Below are positions 16,482 to 24,843 of a DNA stretch of 34,483 nt, one piece after another. Location: positions 1-34,483 of the forward strand of contig JANXXI010000140.1 of NCBI GenBank assembly GCA_025350695.1, given 5' to 3'. A model generated the notes under the pieces. The model worked only from the letters and a program-made list of their open reading frames with translations. It searched no databases and was not told the origin of the DNA. The position numbers and the translations under genes are program-made. The stretch comes from Acidobacteriota bacterium. GTDB lineage: Bacteria > Acidobacteriota > Terriglobia > Bryobacterales > Bryobacteraceae. Positions within the stretch are counted from its first letter, which is position 1, and each line of letters opens with the position of its first letter.

Positions 16482-17369
16482 TCACCATGATGGATGCCCG
16501 TCACTGGCCTGTGGTTTCAATTCCGCGCAGACAATCCCTGAAAGCACCATCAAGGCGCCAATCGCCGAACGGCCGGTAAGCACCTCCCCGGTCACCAGAA
16601 ACGAAATAATCCAGGCAAATACCGGCTCCAAACTGAACAAAAGCGCCGCCCGGGTCGCCGTAGTATGTTGCTGAGCCCAAGTCTGCACGGCAAACGCCAG
16701 GGCCGTCGCCAACACACCGGCGACTACGATAGCTACGAAAGTGGAAGGCACGGGGTTCCAAAATGGTTTTTCCACCAGTGGGGCCCCTACCGCGGCGAAC
16801 CCCGCGCCAAACAGGATTTGCAAGCAAGTCATGGGAGCAAATCCGACCGATGGTGTAAAATGACCCAACGCAACAATGTGAAAAGCAAACGCTACGGCAC
16901 AGCCTACGGTCAGCCAATCGCCCAGCGCCATTATGAATCGCTGTCCAGGCCAGCTAAGTAATGCGGTACCGGCAACGGCTAACACGAGCCCGACGATTTC
17001 CTGCCATAACGGAGATCGGCGAAACAACATCGCTCCGAAAATCGGCGTGAGAGGGATGTAAAGGCCCGTCAAGAATGCGCTTTTCGCCGGCGAGGTGGTC
17101 AACAACCCGACAGTTTGCAGAACGTACCCCGTCATTAGCAGGGCCCCTACTAACGCGGCTCGACCCAAACTCTCAGCGGGGATTCGGAAAACCGTTTGCT
17201 TCCGAAAGTAGATCAGAAGCAGAACACCCGCCAAACTGAACCGAAGCGACAAAAATACAAGGGAAGAAATGTCGGAGAGCGCCGACTTCACCATCACAAA
17301 AGTGCCGCCCCAAAGCAGGGCAACCAAAGCTAGCGCGATCTCGGCGCGCGCATGGATGGGCAGCTTCAT
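16482..17369 (-). CDS. EamA/DMT-family transporter
   Basis: A 295-residue membrane protein with ten hydrophobic segments in two repeated EamA halves. The first begins with LALVALLWGGTFVMVKSAL and the second has the ARAALLFSLEPVFAWI motif, both landmarks of drug/metabolite transporters of the RhaT/YdcZ type. The upstream frame extension to 17543 is rejected: the ATG at 17369 starts the first membrane segment. Its A is the last base of the TAA of the M20 peptidase gene (TAATG), so translation is coupled. An exporter of amino acids or metabolites, such as products of the peptidase, is a guess from the coupling. Confidence 0.9.
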   Translation of the reverse strand: MKLPIHARAEIALALVALLWGGTFVMVKSALSDISSLVFLSLRFSLAGVLLLIYFRKQTVFRIPAESLGRAALVGALLMTGYVLQTVGLLTTSPAKSAFLTGLYIPLTPIFGAMLFRRSPLWQEIVGLVLAVAGTALLSWPGQRFIMALGDWLTVGCAVAFAFHIVALGHFTPSVGFAPMTCLQILFGAGFAAVGAPLVEKPFWNPVPSTFVAIVVAGVLATALAFAVQTWAQQHTTATRAALLFSLEPVFAWIISFLVTGEVLTGRSAIGALMVLSGIVCAELKPQASDGHPSW

Positions 17370-18601
17370 TATTCGGTCAACAACAACGCCAATGCCAGAA
17401 AAATGCGCTTCAGGCCAACATCGCGTCCGTCGGGGTGATACCATTCCGCCGGCGTGTGAGCTCCACCACCGGAACCACCCGTGCCGATAGAAACCGCCGG
17501 TAATCCCATCGACAAAGGAATATTGGCATCGGTGGACGCGCAATCAATTCGGGAACGGATCCCTAGAAAAGCATCAATGCTTCGCAAATAATTGACCAAC
17601 GGCGATGTCTCAGGAAGTTGGCCGCCAGGCCGCTGCCCCATATCACGAATCTTAGCTGAAACTTTGACCGTAGCCGCGGCGTTCTCCGTGTCCCGAGCCC
17701 GCTCAACGCATTCGGTCAGCAGACTGGCCATATCATCCAGCGCTCCCTGCGTCTCAGCGCGCAGGTCAAGTTTCGCCAGCGCCGAAGAGGGAATCGAGTT
17801 TACGGAAATCCCGCCTTCAATAATCCCGAAGTTGTGACTGGTTCTCGATAGCATCGCGGGTTTTGATGCTTGATGGGAATTGAATAGGTGAACGGCCCGG
17901 CTTAGCGCATGCACTGGATTCCCAATGCCGAAGTCAGACCAGGAATGCCCGCCAGCGCCTTGAAAGGTAATCTCGAATCGGCGGCTGGCAAGCGCCTGCG
18001 ACGTAATGTGCTCGACGGAAGGGCCGTCCAGAACCAGGAAACTACGAATCTTTGGACCCAGCGCCGATTGCCGGCACAAGTACCGCATACCACTAAGATT
18101 GCCTTCCCCCTCTTCGCCAACATTCGCAACCAACATGATTGAAGCAGAAGTATTTTCCAGCGGAGGCGCCTTCTGAAGAGCCTTGGCAATTGCCAACAGC
18201 GCCACTAGGCCCGACCCATTGTCAGCAACCCCAGGCCCATGCATCCTCCCATCACCTTCAATGTAAATCTCTTCCGGCCTGCGTGGAGCCAGTACGGTGT
18301 CTAGGTGGGCCGTCACGGCGACATATGGCCCGGTGGTTGGGGTGCCAGGAAAAGCAATCACATTCCCTGCACGGTCGATCTTCGCATCACACCCGAGCGA
18401 ACGTAGCCGAGTCAGCATCCATTCGGCCCGCTTAGCCTCAAAGAAGGTTGGCGCCGCGATTCGGCACAACTCCAAATGCTGCTCGTTGATCCATTGGCGA
18501 TCACGGCGGAACTGTTCGATAACTTCGCGCACGCCTTCTTGAGCGGCTAATTCTGCAATACCGTTAATTGGCGCGGAATTCCGTTTCGGAAAGTTTTTCA
18601 A
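17369..18601 (-). CDS. M20 family metallopeptidase (PepT-like)
   Basis: A 410-residue cytoplasmic zinc peptidase. The co-catalytic site is intact: TAHLDT (His99, Asp101), GVADNGSG (Asp127 bridging), GEEGEG (Glu163 general base, Glu164 ligand), VLDGPS (Asp192) and the C-terminal GGAHTPAEW histidine. A lid/dimerisation domain fills residues ~205-320. It resembles tripeptidase-type M20 members. The first codon is TTG with no ribosome site, so the start is uncertain; the next in-frame ATG is at residue 62 and would remove conserved sequence. It shares one base with the start of the EamA transporter gene. Confidence 0.9.
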   Translation of the reverse strand: MKNFPKRNSAPINGIAELAAQEGVREVIEQFRRDRQWINEQHLELCRIAAPTFFEAKRAEWMLTRLRSLGCDAKIDRAGNVIAFPGTPTTGPYVAVTAHLDTVLAPRRPEEIYIEGDGRMHGPGVADNGSGLVALLAIAKALQKAPPLENTSASIMLVANVGEEGEGNLSGMRYLCRQSALGPKIRSFLVLDGPSVEHITSQALASRRFEITFQGAGGHSWSDFGIGNPVHALSRAVHLFNSHQASKPAMLSRTSHNFGIIEGGISVNSIPSSALAKLDLRAETQGALDDMASLLTECVERARDTENAAATVKVSAKIRDMGQRPGGQLPETSPLVNYLRSIDAFLGIRSRIDCASTDANIPLSMGLPAVSIGTGGSGGGAHTPAEWYHPDGRDVGLKRIFLALALLLTE

Positions 18602-18644
18602 TCTGCGAAGCGCGTCCAGAAATACCTCGGTGGAATCGAATTAC

Positions 18645-19586
18645 TCAGGACGCTTTGTTTGCGTCAACAGCAGCCAGGATGGCTGCGCGTGCGTCTTCGG
18701 GGTTTTGGGCTTTCAAAATAGCGGTGAGCAACGTATCCAGAGATTCAGGCCGGACGTGGTTTAGTTCCGCCGCCAATCCCAGGGCAGGAAATCTATCGCT
18801 CAAAATGATCCGGATGGCTTCCGCTTTACCTTCCGCCTTTCCTTCCGCCTTTCCCGCAGCTATCCCTTCGGCCTTCCCTTCTTCCAGACCTTCCTGGTAC
18901 AGCCAACTAACCTTGAACGCGTCTGTTGACAACATGATCTTCTTCTCCAGTCTTTCAAGGAACCACTTGATCGCACTTTTATCGTATCGGAGTGAAGCCA
19001 ATGAGGCAAGCTTACTGACTAATACCGCCGGCTTCAGCGCCCCCGCCTTTTCTCGATCCTCGAATAACCGCTCCATGGCCACCGTGGTTCGCTCAAACTC
19101 AGCCAGGCCTCCCTTCAGCAGCGGGGCCCATGGCAGCAGTTCCTCGCACGCCGGCTCGAAACACAGGGCCGGATCAATTTCCCACAATCGATGCGCCTGG
19201 TACGGGACTTCAATCCGCAGCCCACTTTTACCCTCATGCACCAGGCGATCCGGCAAATCCTTAGGTGCATATTTTTCCGCCATGAACAGGACGTGATTGA
19301 AAACCGGCAGATCTTCCTTATGCTGAATCAGAAAATTGTACAGCGCCATGGTCCCGATCTTCTCAGCGTGCCAACTGGTAATGGCCTCGAACATCTCCAC
19401 CCAGGAGCCCGTGTCATCTTCCATTCGATAGGCATGGTCAATGTGCACTTCGTTTAGGCGCAAATCTCTTAAAACGTGTTTGATTTTGGTCTTCGTACCG
19501 GGTTGAAGAATACCTAACAGGCGCAGCAGCAATTCCGGATGATCTTCGGCGAGATCTTTGAAGGCCCCATCATGAGGGTTCTTCAT
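18645..19586 (-). CDS. Rpn-type PD-(D/E)XK nuclease / putative transposase family
   Basis: A 313-residue protein. The N-terminal half (HDGAFKDLAEDHPELLLRLL, then the HIDHAYRMEDD and VEMFEAITSW strands) follows the order of recombination-promoting nuclease Rpn/YhgA proteins and cyanobacterial DUF4351-like relatives. The C-terminal third contains the GKAEGKAEGKAE repeat characteristic of the group. The usual E-x-Q of the nuclease core appears as FEAIT, so activity is uncertain. Start 19586 is chosen because GGGGAG lies five bases before it; an ATG seven codons upstream has no such site. It stands alone, not flanked by inverted repeats or target-site duplications that I can see. Members promote RecA-independent recombination (established for E. 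coli RpnA). Confidence 0.75.
   Translation of the reverse strand: MKNPHDGAFKDLAEDHPELLLRLLGILQPGTKTKIKHVLRDLRLNEVHIDHAYRMEDDTGSWVEMFEAITSWHAEKIGTMALYNFLIQHKEDLPVFNHVLFMAEKYAPKDLPDRLVHEGKSGLRIEVPYQAHRLWEIDPALCFEPACEELLPWAPLLKGGLAEFERTTVAMERLFEDREKAGALKPAVLVSKLASLASLRYDKSAIKWFLERLEKKIMLSTDAFKVSWLYQEGLEEGKAEGIAAGKAEGKAEGKAEAIRIILSDRFPALGLAAELNHVRPESLDTLLTAILKAQNPEDARAAILAAVDANKAS
18819..18878. repeat. 12-bp tandem repeat inside the Rpn-like gene
   Basis: Five 12-base units run in register with the codons; the second and third are identical (TTCCGCCTTTCC) and the others differ by a few bases. They encode the G-K-A-E tetrapeptide repeats. Copy number could vary by slippage without breaking the frame. 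Confidence 0.85.
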
Positions 19587-19692
19587 TGATTCTCCCCAGC
19601 CTATCACGTTCTTCCCAGTACTAAATCCGCGCGAGACAAATCAACGAAAGCTGTGCCCGCCCTGTTGCATGTGTTATAACAGGAAACTTCGC

Positions 19693-19697
19693 GGAGG
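19693..19697 (+). promoter_or_regulatory. Ribosome binding site deciding the TTG start at 19705
   Basis: GGAGG lies seven bases before the TTG at 19705. The ATG at 19669 has nothing comparable and would add twelve basic and polar residues before the first membrane segment. Confidence 0.8.
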
Positions 19698-19704
19698 TTT
19701 CAAG

Positions 19705-20982
19705 TTGAATCAAAACGGGCGCTTTTACGGCTGGTGGATTTCCATCGCCTGCTTCTTCACATTCGGATTAGCCGTCGGTATTCCCTATTACGGCATGCCC
19801 TTCTTCTACGATTATTATCAGAAGGCCTTCGGCTGGGAAAAATCCGACATCGTCTTCGGCTTCCCGCTGGCCGCCGCCTCCATGATTTGGTTTGGGCCCC
19901 TGGTCATCCCTAAATTCAGCACTCGTAAGATGATCATGGCAGGCACCGGACTCACCGCCCTAGCCTTTCTCGGCTTCGGCACAATGGGAAAAAGCATCTT
20001 CCTTTATTGGGGCTTCTGGCTGCTGTACATGGCCGGTTATATTCTCTCAGGTCCCATTCCGCATCAAATACTCATCTCCCAATGGTTCCGCAAGAATCGT
20101 GGCAAGGCGATGGCCGCTACTTACTTGGGTGTAGGCTTCTTCGGCGGAATCTCCTCGAAATTCATCGCGAAACCTCTCACCGAAGCATTCGGCTTTCAAA
20201 ACGCCTTGCTCGTCATCGGCGGCTTGATGTTTCTCGCGTGGCCCCTGGCGTACTTCATCATGAAGGACCGTCCCGCCGATATTGGACAATACCCCGACGG
20301 TGATCCAGAAGAGGCCGCCGGAACCAAAGTTGTCCCGCAAAGTTTCTCCGCTCTGCTGCATCAACCGTCCTTCTGGCTCCTCATGATGGGAAGCTTGTGT
20401 TCCATCGGCGCTATCGGCTCCATCAACCAAAACATGAAATTCGTCTTCAAGGAACAGGGTTTTGCCGATCAAAAAGCGCTGGATGAACTGTTCGCCAACG
20501 CAACCATGATGATCCTGTTTTCCTCCATTGGCGGTCGCATAGTTATGGGTTACCTAGCCGACATTTTTCCCAAAAAATGGGTCATGCTGGCCACCTACGC
20601 CCTCGTAGCCGGCACCATCCCGCTGCTTCAAATGGTAAATCCCACGCAACCCGAATACGTCTACCTCTTTTCCATCTTGTTCGGCTTCGGAATGGGAGCA
20701 GATTACATGCTGATCCCCCTTATGGCCGCCGAACAGTTCGGCGTCAACACTTTGGCCCGCGCTATGGCCATTATCCTTCCGGCTGATACCATAGGACAGA
20801 CGTGGTTCCCGTTCGTAATCGCGAAAATCCGCGAAAGTTTCGGCGGCTACCAGACAGCACTCAACGTCGTTTTCGCTCTTGCCTTCATTGGCGCCGTGGC
20901 GATCGCGCTGCTGCCGAACCGCAAGAGAAAAGATGAGACACTTCCTTTACAAGAATCTGGAGCAGTTACAGCAAACCGCTGA
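19705..20982 (+). CDS. MFS transporter, oxalate/formate antiporter-like
   Basis: A 425-residue carrier with about twelve membrane segments and a short central cytoplasmic loop (around residues 195-225). The N-terminal GRFYGWWISIACFFTFGLAVGIPYYGMPFF and the ISQWFRKNRGKAMA loop between segments 4 and 5 are typical of the monocarboxylate/oxalate-formate antiporter branch. The start is a TTG with a strong GGAGG site. Its last 50 bases overlap the start of the oxidoreductase gene in another frame, so the three plus-strand genes here look like one transcript. The substrate is probably an organic anion, by family analogy only. Confidence 0.9.
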   Translation: MNQNGRFYGWWISIACFFTFGLAVGIPYYGMPFFYDYYQKAFGWEKSDIVFGFPLAAASMIWFGPLVIPKFSTRKMIMAGTGLTALAFLGFGTMGKSIFLYWGFWLLYMAGYILSGPIPHQILISQWFRKNRGKAMAATYLGVGFFGGISSKFIAKPLTEAFGFQNALLVIGGLMFLAWPLAYFIMKDRPADIGQYPDGDPEEAAGTKVVPQSFSALLHQPSFWLLMMGSLCSIGAIGSINQNMKFVFKEQGFADQKALDELFANATMMILFSSIGGRIVMGYLADIFPKKWVMLATYALVAGTIPLLQMVNPTQPEYVYLFSILFGFGMGADYMLIPLMAAEQFGVNTLARAMAIILPADTIGQTWFPFVIAKIRESFGGYQTALNVVFALAFIGAVAIALLPNRKRKDETLPLQESGAVTANR

Positions 20983-22357
20983 CCAACTAACCCGCGAAGT
21001 CCGTTTTGAAGCGGATAAACTGAAAGTTCAATCCGCACTTGGCCGCCCAGTCATTGGAAAATCCTATAGGCTTGGTAATTCCATGGCCATCCACCCCATG
21101 GAAGGCTGCGATTCAACCCCTGACGGCCGCCCCGACGAACTCACCTGGCGCCGCTATGCGCGCTTCGCACAAGGCGGCGCGAAACTCATTTGGTTCGAGG
21201 CCACCGCTGTTCGCGATGACGGACGCGCCAACCCGCGCCAACTCCTAATAAACAAGGACAACGTCGGCGATTACGCCCGTATCCTTGAAATGATCTACCG
21301 CGAACACAAAGCCCGCTTCGGCGCCATCGGCGATCTTCTGGTGCCTCTCCAACTCACCCACTCCGGGCGCTACTCCTATCCAAACAAGACCATCGCCTAT
21401 CACAATCCGATGATCGATCAGAAGTCCGGCGTCCCCTCCAACTATCCGGTCATCTCCGACGACGAACTGGAACGCCTGGAAGATTACTACCTCGACGCCG
21501 CGAAGCTCGCGGTTCAAGCCGGTTTCCGCGCTATCGACATGAAGGTCACCCACGGCTACCTGCTCAGCGAATTGATGGGAGCCAAAACCCGCGAAGGACG
21601 CTACGGCGGCTCGCTTGAAAATCGCACTCGAATCATCAAAAATATCCTTGGTAAAATTCGCGCCGCCGTCGGCAATCAGCTCATTTTCTGTATGCGCCTC
21701 GGTTGCTTCGATTCGGTTCCCTACGTCAACGGACCCGACGGCTTTGGCGTTCCGATTCCCTACCCAACTCCCTATCCTTGGGGCTGGGGCGTGGACCCCG
21801 GCAATCCACTGCGGGAAGATCTCACCGAAGTAAAGCAAGCCATTGGCTGGTTCAAAGATTGGGGCGTCGAATTGTTGAACGTTTCCATCGGCTGCCCATA
21901 CTACAATCCCCACATCGGCAGGCCTTTTGAGAAACCCGATGAAGGCAACTACGAACAGCCGGAGCATCCCCTAGTTGGTATCGATCGCCACTTCCGAATC
22001 GCGGGCGAGTTACAGCGAACTTTTCCCGATCTACCCATGGTCGGCAGCGGCTATAGTTGGCTGCAGATATATGCCATCAACGCCGCCGCCCACAACGTGG
22101 AGCAAAACAACATCCGCATTTTCGGCATCGGCCGTAACGCCCTGGCTTACCCGGATTTCGCCGTGGACGTGGCCGAAAAGGGCGAGCTTGATGAACGCCG
22201 AGTGTGCAAGACACTAACCTACTGCACTTTCATCATGCGGCAGAAAAACCATCCGCTTGGACAGTTCCCTACCGGTTGCCCACCGTTCGACAAGCTAGTC
22301 TATGGACCTATCATGAAGGAAGCCAGGGAAGCATACCGCGCCGGCGCAAAGAAATAA
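20933..22357 (+). CDS. Old Yellow Enzyme-type NADH:flavin oxidoreductase
   Basis: A 474-residue FMN-dependent TIM-barrel oxidoreductase. Family marks include AIHPMEGCD at the first strand, QLTHSGRYS, the substrate-binding HGYLL, and RYGGSLENRTR. There is no C-terminal iron-sulfur/FAD half, so it is a single-domain member rather than a 2,4-dienoyl-CoA reductase. The RRYARFAQGGAKLIWFEATAV and GRANPRQLLI segments place it in a subgroup I associate with non-proteobacterial genomes. The start at 20933 gives the conserved N-terminus and overlaps the MFS gene by 50 bases; the stop is immediately followed by the next gene's ATG. It probably reduces an activated double bond in whatever the MFS protein imports (inference). 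Confidence 0.9.
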   Translation: MRHFLYKNLEQLQQTADQLTREVRFEADKLKVQSALGRPVIGKSYRLGNSMAIHPMEGCDSTPDGRPDELTWRRYARFAQGGAKLIWFEATAVRDDGRANPRQLLINKDNVGDYARILEMIYREHKARFGAIGDLLVPLQLTHSGRYSYPNKTIAYHNPMIDQKSGVPSNYPVISDDELERLEDYYLDAAKLAVQAGFRAIDMKVTHGYLLSELMGAKTREGRYGGSLENRTRIIKNILGKIRAAVGNQLIFCMRLGCFDSVPYVNGPDGFGVPIPYPTPYPWGWGVDPGNPLREDLTEVKQAIGWFKDWGVELLNVSIGCPYYNPHIGRPFEKPDEGNYEQPEHPLVGIDRHFRIAGELQRTFPDLPMVGSGYSWLQIYAINAAAHNVEQNNIRIFGIGRNALAYPDFAVDVAEKGELDERRVCKTLTYCTFIMRQKNHPLGQFPTGCPPFDKLVYGPIMKEAREAYRAGAKK

Positions 22358-24010
22358 ATGACCAGAAGAGACGCATTATCCGTAGTGGCCGCCACGTTGC
22401 CCGCCGCTCTGCAGGCAACTGTCCCGCCGCCGTTTCCGAAAGAAATAATCGAGGCGCACGACAACACCGTCGCGCATTACCTGGAAACGCAGATCACCGA
22501 TCCCAGCCACCGCTGGCGAGGGTTCATCCCCACCGAGGACGGCCTACACTATTCGGGAACCGGCCTCGGCATTTCCGAAGTTTTCGGCTCAGCCTACCTT
22601 TGTCCACAATCGAAATTCCACAAGGACAAGCAGGTGCTCAGCCGCATCAAGCTGACCATGGAAACCGTCGTTCGCGAGATGACGCCCGACGGCAACATCT
22701 GGCTGCCCATCACGAATTTCAACTCCCCGCCCGACACCGCCTTCGCCATGTTCACCGCCGGAACAACCGCCGCCAATGCCAAAACCTACGGTGCCCCTGA
22801 ACTCTTCGAGATCATACGTCCGTTCCTCGAACATGCAAAAAAAGGACTGCTCAATGGCGGCGTCCACACGCCCAATCACCGCTGGATGATGTGCGGCGCT
22901 CTTGGCGCTTTGCACCGCGCCATGCCCGACCCCGCCCTTGTCCGCCGCGCCGAGCAGTGGCTGGCGGAAGGCATCGACCAGGATGCCGACGGCCAATACA
23001 CCGAACGCAGCTTCGGAACCTACAACACCGTGGTGGACAATGGCCTACTGGTCACCGCCATCAAAATGAACAAGCCCGAATTGTTCACCTACGTGCGCCG
23101 CAATCTCGACGCGATGCTTTACCTGATGCACGCCGATTACGAAGTGATCACCGAAATCTCCCATCGGCAAGACGCGTTTGAACGCTTCACTATCGCAGGT
23201 TACTGGTTGCCGCTGGCCTACCTGGCCGTGCACGACAACAACGGCCAATACGCACGTCTGGCAAACACGTTTAAATCGCGCGCCAGCCTCGGCTGGTTGC
23301 TCGAATACCCTGAACTGGCGAAACTCTCCTCGATTGCCGAGAAGCCATTGCCGGAGGATTACCAAAAACATTTCCCGGTAATTGGCGTGTCCCGCATTCG
23401 CCATGGCGCCATGAGCGCTTCGGTGTTTGAAAAAACCCCACTCTTCTTCGCCATTCGCAAAGGGGAAGCCGTGATTAACGGAGTCCGCTTCGCCTCGGCG
23501 TTTTTCGGCAAAGGTCAATTCCGCGGCGAGTCTTTTCAGAAAACCCCGGAAGGTTGGTTGCTCGAACAAAAACTAGAAGGACCCTACTTCCAGCCATTCA
23601 CACCTACTCGCAAAATCACCGTCGAAGACTTCGACCGGACGCGTCACGAGCGCCGCCAATCCGAAGTGAGCCGCTTGACACAATCTATTCTGATTACGGA
23701 AACGCCCAAGTCGTTCCGCCTGCATTTCCGCGCCGACGGAACCCGCGACGTTCCTGTAGCGATCGAAGTGAACTTTCGCGAAGGCGGCGAACTGACCGGA
23801 GCAACGAAGCTTAAACTGGCCGACGCCTATCTGCTGGAATCCGGCACTGCAACTTACAAAATGGGAAGAGACACGCTACGCATCGGCCCAGGCAAAGCCG
23901 CGCACCGTTATGTGGAAATTCGCGGAGCAATGAAGAAGCTGGTTGGACCGTCACTGTTCATCACGGCGGTAACGCCGATAGATCAAGTGGTGGAAATTTC
24001 CTGGGAGTAG
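22358..24010 (+). CDS. Tat-exported all-helical protein, unknown function
   Basis: A 550-residue protein. The N-terminus (MTRRDALSVVAATLPAALQA) is a twin-arginine signal. Residues ~30-330 are strongly helical with repeated W/Y/H motifs (PNHRWMMCGAL, SFGTYNTVVDNGL, ISHRQD, YWLPLAYLAVHD), as in alpha/alpha-toroid enzymes such as heparinase-like lyases and glycoside hydrolases. The last ~200 residues are beta-rich. The layout resembles polysaccharide lyases, but I cannot place it in a family. The ATG directly follows the oxidoreductase TAA with no gap, so the genes are coupled. It likely acts in the periplasm on a sugar or uronate-containing substrate whose product the MFS carrier imports; this is a hypothesis. 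Confidence 0.75.
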   Translation: MTRRDALSVVAATLPAALQATVPPPFPKEIIEAHDNTVAHYLETQITDPSHRWRGFIPTEDGLHYSGTGLGISEVFGSAYLCPQSKFHKDKQVLSRIKLTMETVVREMTPDGNIWLPITNFNSPPDTAFAMFTAGTTAANAKTYGAPELFEIIRPFLEHAKKGLLNGGVHTPNHRWMMCGALGALHRAMPDPALVRRAEQWLAEGIDQDADGQYTERSFGTYNTVVDNGLLVTAIKMNKPELFTYVRRNLDAMLYLMHADYEVITEISHRQDAFERFTIAGYWLPLAYLAVHDNNGQYARLANTFKSRASLGWLLEYPELAKLSSIAEKPLPEDYQKHFPVIGVSRIRHGAMSASVFEKTPLFFAIRKGEAVINGVRFASAFFGKGQFRGESFQKTPEGWLLEQKLEGPYFQPFTPTRKITVEDFDRTRHERRQSEVSRLTQSILITETPKSFRLHFRADGTRDVPVAIEVNFREGGELTGATKLKLADAYLLESGTATYKMGRDTLRIGPGKAAHRYVEIRGAMKKLVGPSLFITAVTPIDQVVEISWE

Positions 24011-24241
24011 TATGGTCGATAGGGGCTAAATCCGCCAATCGTCGTGCCGAAGGGACTTCAGGGGGCGGCCAAAAAAGGACGCCCTGTTCAGTTTTTGGAG
24101 CCACTTCAAAATTCAACACTCCTAACATCTCACCTTTTCGCTCCCGCCGACTTGGACCCCAAGTCCGAGAGTTCCACATTAAACAGGCAAGTCTGAAACG
24201 AGCAAGTGCAACGTGTTCTTTGACAGACGCCCTCGTCCTAG
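24011..24241. other. Non-coding gap with hairpins before a pseudogene
   Basis: No supported gene. A weak hairpin (GGGCG at 24063-24067 with CGCCC at 24080-24084, then a T5 run nine bases on) could end the upstream transcript. A second perfect 7-bp stem with a three-base loop lies at 24149-24165 (GACTTGG/CCAAGTC). No promoter consensus is convincing. With the pseudogene that follows, this makes about 545 bases without an intact gene. Confidence 0.5.
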
Positions 24242-24526
24242 AACACCGCCAACTTCGTAAGCGGCACTATCTCTAGTTATCTTCTTTATCCTGATGGACG
24301 CGTAACGCTGATCAATGGAGCAGCGGCGTCGCAAGGCCTGCCATCGCAACCCACTGATCTGTCTTTCGATGCAGACACTCGCTATCGATACAACCTCCTA
24401 AGAGGAGCGGGCGCTGTCTCGGCATTCCGCGTGGAATCGAATGGTACGCTCACGCCTCTGGGCGTTTTCGGTGCAGGCAGCGGTTTGCCGGTTGCCGACG
24501 GCGCCTCGGGGCTCGCCTCTTACTAA
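24242..24526 (+). pseudogene. C-terminal remnant of a lactonase-type beta-propeller
   Basis: Ninety-four codons open from just after a TAG to a TAA at 24524, without an ATG. The conceptual product reads as the last blades of a 6-phosphogluconolactonase/YVTN-type propeller: NTANFVSGTISSY, YPDGRVTLING, DLSFDADTRYRYNL, AVSAFRVESNGTLTPLG and a LPVADGASGLA end. These match the repeat (G-T-I-S-A-(F/Y)-x-V-x-x-D-G-x-L-T-P-L) known from the family. The N-terminal ~250 residues are absent and the 230 bases before it show no propeller sequence in any frame I checked. It is therefore a decayed 3' fragment left by deletion or insertion, just upstream of the DUF417 gene's ribosome site. Confidence 0.8.
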
Positions 24527-24555
24527 CCTGATCCAAAGGCCGCTAAAGGAGAAAT

Positions 24556-24843
24556 ATGGAAAACAATACGCTAGCTATAAACCGTACAACCGGCACGAAC
24601 CTGGAAATGACTGGAGCTTTCGTCCTCCGTTACGGCCTTGTGCTGATTCTTTTCTGGATCGGCGGACTGAAATTCACAGAGTACGAAGCGAAACGAATTG
24701 AGCCGCTCGCAGCTAACAGCCCCTTTCTGGCATGGGCTTACCACCTGCTTGGTCTGCAAAAATTCTCTGCTCTGCTTGGCGTTTCCGAGATTCTTTTCGG
24801 GATCCTGATCGCGCTGCGCCCCGCGTTTCCCAAGGCATTGTGA
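24556..24843 (+). CDS. Half-length DUF417 (YkgB/RclC-like) membrane protein
   Basis: A 95-residue protein starting after a perfect AGGAG at the right spacing. The sequence from the first membrane segment (FVLRYGLVLILFWIGGLKFTEYEA) through IEPLAANSPF to SALLGVSEILFGILIALRP is the N-terminal half of the DUF417 family, which includes E. coli RclC of the reactive chlorine response. Family members are about 150-200 residues with four membrane segments; this one stops after two. No other frame downstream restores the missing half, so it is truncated. Its TGA overlaps the GTG of the Crp/Fnr gene. It may be a non-functional stub that still serves as the leader of a regulator gene. Confidence 0.75.
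   Translation: MENNTLAINRTTGTNLEMTGAFVLRYGLVLILFWIGGLKFTEYEAKRIEPLAANSPFLAWAYHLLGLQKFSALLGVSEILFGILIALRPAFPKAL

Noticed and set aside
18819-18878. CRISPR-like short repeats
   Set aside because: Units are 12 bases, contiguous, in frame with the Rpn-like gene and have no spacers.
18645-19586. Insertion sequence around the Rpn-like gene
   Set aside because: No terminal inverted repeats or target-site duplication were visible in the flanks, and the family is not a DDE transposase.
24441-24701. 86-codon plus-strand frame before and over the DUF417 gene
   Set aside because: Basic, non-repetitive composition; it overlaps both the propeller remnant and DUF417 in the wrong frame, and both of those are recognisable.
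24732-24839. Upstream extension of the Crp/Fnr frame into the DUF417 gene
   Set aside because: It would add 36 residues with no family match; the GTG overlapping the DUF417 stop gives the normal length.
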